DNA of 64,000 bases from JAUYQR01 sp963822435 (GTDB lineage Bacteria; Pseudomonadota; Alphaproteobacteria; Rhodobacterales; Rhodobacteraceae), in assembly GCA_963822435.1 (NCBI GenBank), contig CAWGHN010000002.1:62001-126000 (forward strand), given 5' to 3'. Of the stretch, positions 62,210-64,000 are shown piece after piece (within the stretch, counting starts at the first letter, position 1; every line of letters begins with the position of its first letter). Below the pieces are notes generated by a model that was given only the letters and a program-made list of their open reading frames with translations, was not told where the DNA came from and did no database searches. Position numbers and translations under genes: made by a program.

Positions 62210-63298
62210 ATGTCACTTGAACTGCAAGACGTGTCGCGGTCAGTCGGGGGCAGGGCGCATATCCACCCCACCAGCTTCACGCTGGAAAATGGCACGATGA
62301 ACGTCCTGCTGGGCCCGACCTCGGCAGGCAAGACCAGCCTGATGCGCCTGATGGCGGGCCTCGACAAGCCGTCCACTGGCCGCATCCTTTGGCAGGGGCA
62401 AGACGTCACCGGCCAGCGCGTGCAGGATCGCAAGGTCGCGATGGTCTACCAGCAGTTCATCAACTACCCCGCAATGTCGGTCTACGACAACATCGCCTCG
62501 CCGATGCGCCTGATGGGCAAATCCGCCGCCGACGTGGACCGCGCCGTCCGCGAAACCGCCGACATGCTGAAACTGACCCCGATGCTGCAACGCAAACCGC
62601 TGGAGCTTTCGGGCGGTCAGCAGCAGCGCTGCGCCCTTGCCCGCGCGCTGGTCAAAGGCGCGGGCCTCGTCCTTCTGGACGAACCCCTCGCCAACCTCGA
62701 TTACAAGCTGCGCGAGGAACTGCGGATCGAAATCCCCCGCATCTTCGAGGCGTCCGGCGCGATCTTCGTCTACGCCACCACCGAACCCGAAGAGGCACTC
62801 CTCCTCGGCGGCAACACCGCAACCCTCTGGGAAGGCCGCGTCACCCAGTTCGGCCCGACGCCACTCGTCTACCGCCAGCCCACAGATGCCACGACCGCGC
62901 GCGTTTTCTCTGACCCGCCGATGAACTTCATTCCCTGCCGCAAGGAAAGCACCCGCCTGACCTTCGCAGACGAGGCCCATGCACCGGCCTCCGGCCCCTT
63001 CGCCGCGATCCCCGATGGCACCTATCAGGCCGGCTTCCGCGCGAACCACATCACCCTGAACCGCCACTCCGGCGACGCCGTGGAATTCCGCTGCACCCTT
63101 GGTGTCACCGAAATCACCGGCTCGGAAACCTTCGTCCACCTGACGCACGGCTCCGACAAATGGGTCGGCCTCGTCCACGGCGTGCATCAGCTTGACCCCG
63201 GCTCGCAGGTCTCGATCTTCCTCGATCCCGCGCACGTCTACCTCTTTGATGCCGAGGGTCGCCTTGCTGCCCCGGCCCCTTATGCGATGGCGGCCTGA
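62210..63298 (+). CDS. glpS: glycerol ABC transporter ATP-binding protein GlpS-like
   Basis: The 362-residue ATPase has Walker A LLGPTSAGKTSLMRL, signature LSGGQQQRCALARAL, Walker B VLLDEPLANLD and a C-terminal MalK-type regulatory extension (about residues 240-355). Following glpD and preceding a second ATPase on the same strand, it matches glpS of the rhizobial glpSTPQUV glycerol-import operon. An ABC heterodimer with GlpT is likely. Confidence 0.87.
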   Translation: MSLELQDVSRSVGGRAHIHPTSFTLENGTMNVLLGPTSAGKTSLMRLMAGLDKPSTGRILWQGQDVTGQRVQDRKVAMVYQQFINYPAMSVYDNIASPMRLMGKSAADVDRAVRETADMLKLTPMLQRKPLELSGGQQQRCALARALVKGAGLVLLDEPLANLDYKLREELRIEIPRIFEASGAIFVYATTEPEEALLLGGNTATLWEGRVTQFGPTPLVYRQPTDATTARVFSDPPMNFIPCRKESTRLTFADEAHAPASGPFAAIPDGTYQAGFRANHITLNRHSGDAVEFRCTLGVTEITGSETFVHLTHGSDKWVGLVHGVHQLDPGSQVSIFLDPAHVYLFDAEGRLAAPAPYAMAA

Positions 63299-64000
63299 AT
63301 GTCCCAGATCACCCTTTCAAAACTGGCGCACAGCTACTCCGCAACCCCGAAATCCGAGGCTGACTACGCGCTGAAGGAAATGGATCACGTCTGGCAGGAT
63401 GGCGGCGCCTATGCGCTTCTGGGCTCGTCGGGCTGCGGCAAGACCACGCTTTTGAACATCATTTCCGGCCTCGTCCGCCCGTCGCAGGGCCGCGTCCTGT
63501 TCGGTGATCGTGACGTGACCGATGCCGCGACGACCGAACGCAACATCGCGCAGGTGTTCCAGTTTCCGGTCGTCTACGACACGATGACTGTGCGCGACAA
63601 CCTGTCGTTCCCCCTGCGCAATCGCGGCATGGATGCCGCCTACATCGCCAAGCGTGTGAACCAGATCGCCCAGATGATCGGGATGGAAGACATCCTGAAC
63701 CGCAAGGCGCGCGGGCTGACCGCCGATGCCAAGCAGAAGATCAGCCTTGGCCGCGGCATGGTGCGCGAAGACGTTAACGCCATCCTCTTCGATGAACCGC
63801 TGACCGTGATCGACCCGCACATGAAATGGGAACTGCGCACCCAGTTGAAACAACTGCACCGCCAGTTCGGCCACACCATGATCTACGTCACCCACGACCA
63901 GACCGAGGCGCTGACCTTCGCCGACAAGGTCGTCGTCATGTATGACGGCCGCGTCGTGCAGATGGGCACGCCGGAAGAACTCTTTGAAACGCCGGCGCAC
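63299..64000 (+). CDS. glpT: glycerol ABC transporter ATP-binding protein GlpT-like, C-terminally cut by the window edge
   Basis: The frame starts at ATG 63299 directly after the glpS TGA and is open to base 64000 (234 codons). Walker A is LLGSSGCGKTTLLNI, Walker B ILFDEPLTVIDPHMKW and the H-loop YVTHDQTEAL. The signature region (GLTADAKQKISLGRGM) lacks the usual LSGGQ, reading LTADAKQ instead, which is a notable deviation. The C-terminal regulatory domain lies outside the window. Confidence 0.87.
   Translation, partial: MSQITLSKLAHSYSATPKSEADYALKEMDHVWQDGGAYALLGSSGCGKTTLLNIISGLVRPSQGRVLFGDRDVTDAATTERNIAQVFQFPVVYDTMTVRDNLSFPLRNRGMDAAYIAKRVNQIAQMIGMEDILNRKARGLTADAKQKISLGRGMVREDVNAILFDEPLTVIDPHMKWELRTQLKQLHRQFGHTMIYVTHDQTEALTFADKVVVMYDGRVVQMGTPEELFETPAH

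Overview
The window is a GC-rich, gene-dense chromosomal segment. Gene content and gene order point to an alphaproteobacterium of the Rhodobacteraceae (Rhodobacter/Gemmobacter/Tabrizicola-like). The main indicators are the mreBCD-mrdA-rodA block, a TRAP-transported catabolic operon under an RpiR regulator, a CryB/FeS-BCP photolyase, a glycine riboswitch ahead of gcvTHP, an azlCD pair, and a GlpR-controlled glpD-glpST operon. This placement is by recognition only; no database search was run.

Layout. 0-1 kb: the start of pth and rplY (L25/Ctc). 1-8.2 kb: an MFS permease, an aruI/aruH-like decarboxylase-aminotransferase pair with a TetR regulator, a CDF metal exporter, an SH3 protein and a D-2-hydroxyacid dehydrogenase. 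8.4-9.7 kb: four tandem paralogous genes for tiny exported single-helix proteins of unknown function. 9.8-19.3 kb: a minus-strand catabolic operon (FAD amine/amino-acid oxidase, Fe-alcohol dehydrogenase, aldehyde dehydrogenase, glutamine-synthetase-like gamma-glutamyl ligase, TRAP transporter) divergent from rpiR. 19.3-22.7 kb: an EamA exporter, GhrA, a possible PD-(D/E)XK nuclease-fold protein and an SDR. 23-29.3 kb: the rod-shape/elongasome operon. 29.3-36.9 kb: a DUF305 protein, leuA with a leucine-rich leader peptide, an SDR, a photolyase, a frameshifted SGNH-hydrolase-like gene and a secreted MORN-repeat protein. 37-44.5 kb: nadE, a PfkB kinase, an MBL hydrolase, a minimal zincin, a short GluRS and a MATE pump. 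44.6-49.3 kb: a tandem glycine riboswitch and gcvTHP, with gcvP carrying a 1-bp frameshift. 49.5-51.5 kb: azlCD, a DUF3775 gene, trxC and tRNA-Ala(CGC). 51.6-59.6 kb: an accessory region. 59.6-64 kb: glpR, glpD, glpS and the start of glpT.

The strongest candidate for something new is the accessory region after tRNA-Ala. It holds a PLP-dependent amino-acid decarboxylase, a winged-helix/TolB-like/TPR regulator, a small orphan protein, a sulfotransferase and an 825-residue protein. That protein fuses a compact adenylation domain, a phosphopantetheine carrier domain (GGDSL) and an acyltransferase-3-like membrane domain. In layout it resembles DltA, DltC and a membrane acyltransferase combined in one chain. 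It suggests a route that activates an acid on a carrier arm and hands it to a membrane or extracytoplasmic acceptor, possibly with amine formation and sulfation by its neighbours.

Two further observations stand out. One is the four-copy small-protein array. The other is the leuA leader, whose leucine-codon run contains a CTCCTT that can pair with the leuA Shine-Dalgarno AAGGAG. Two single-base frameshifts (gcvP and the SGNH-like gene) could be genuine or could be sequencing or assembly errors.
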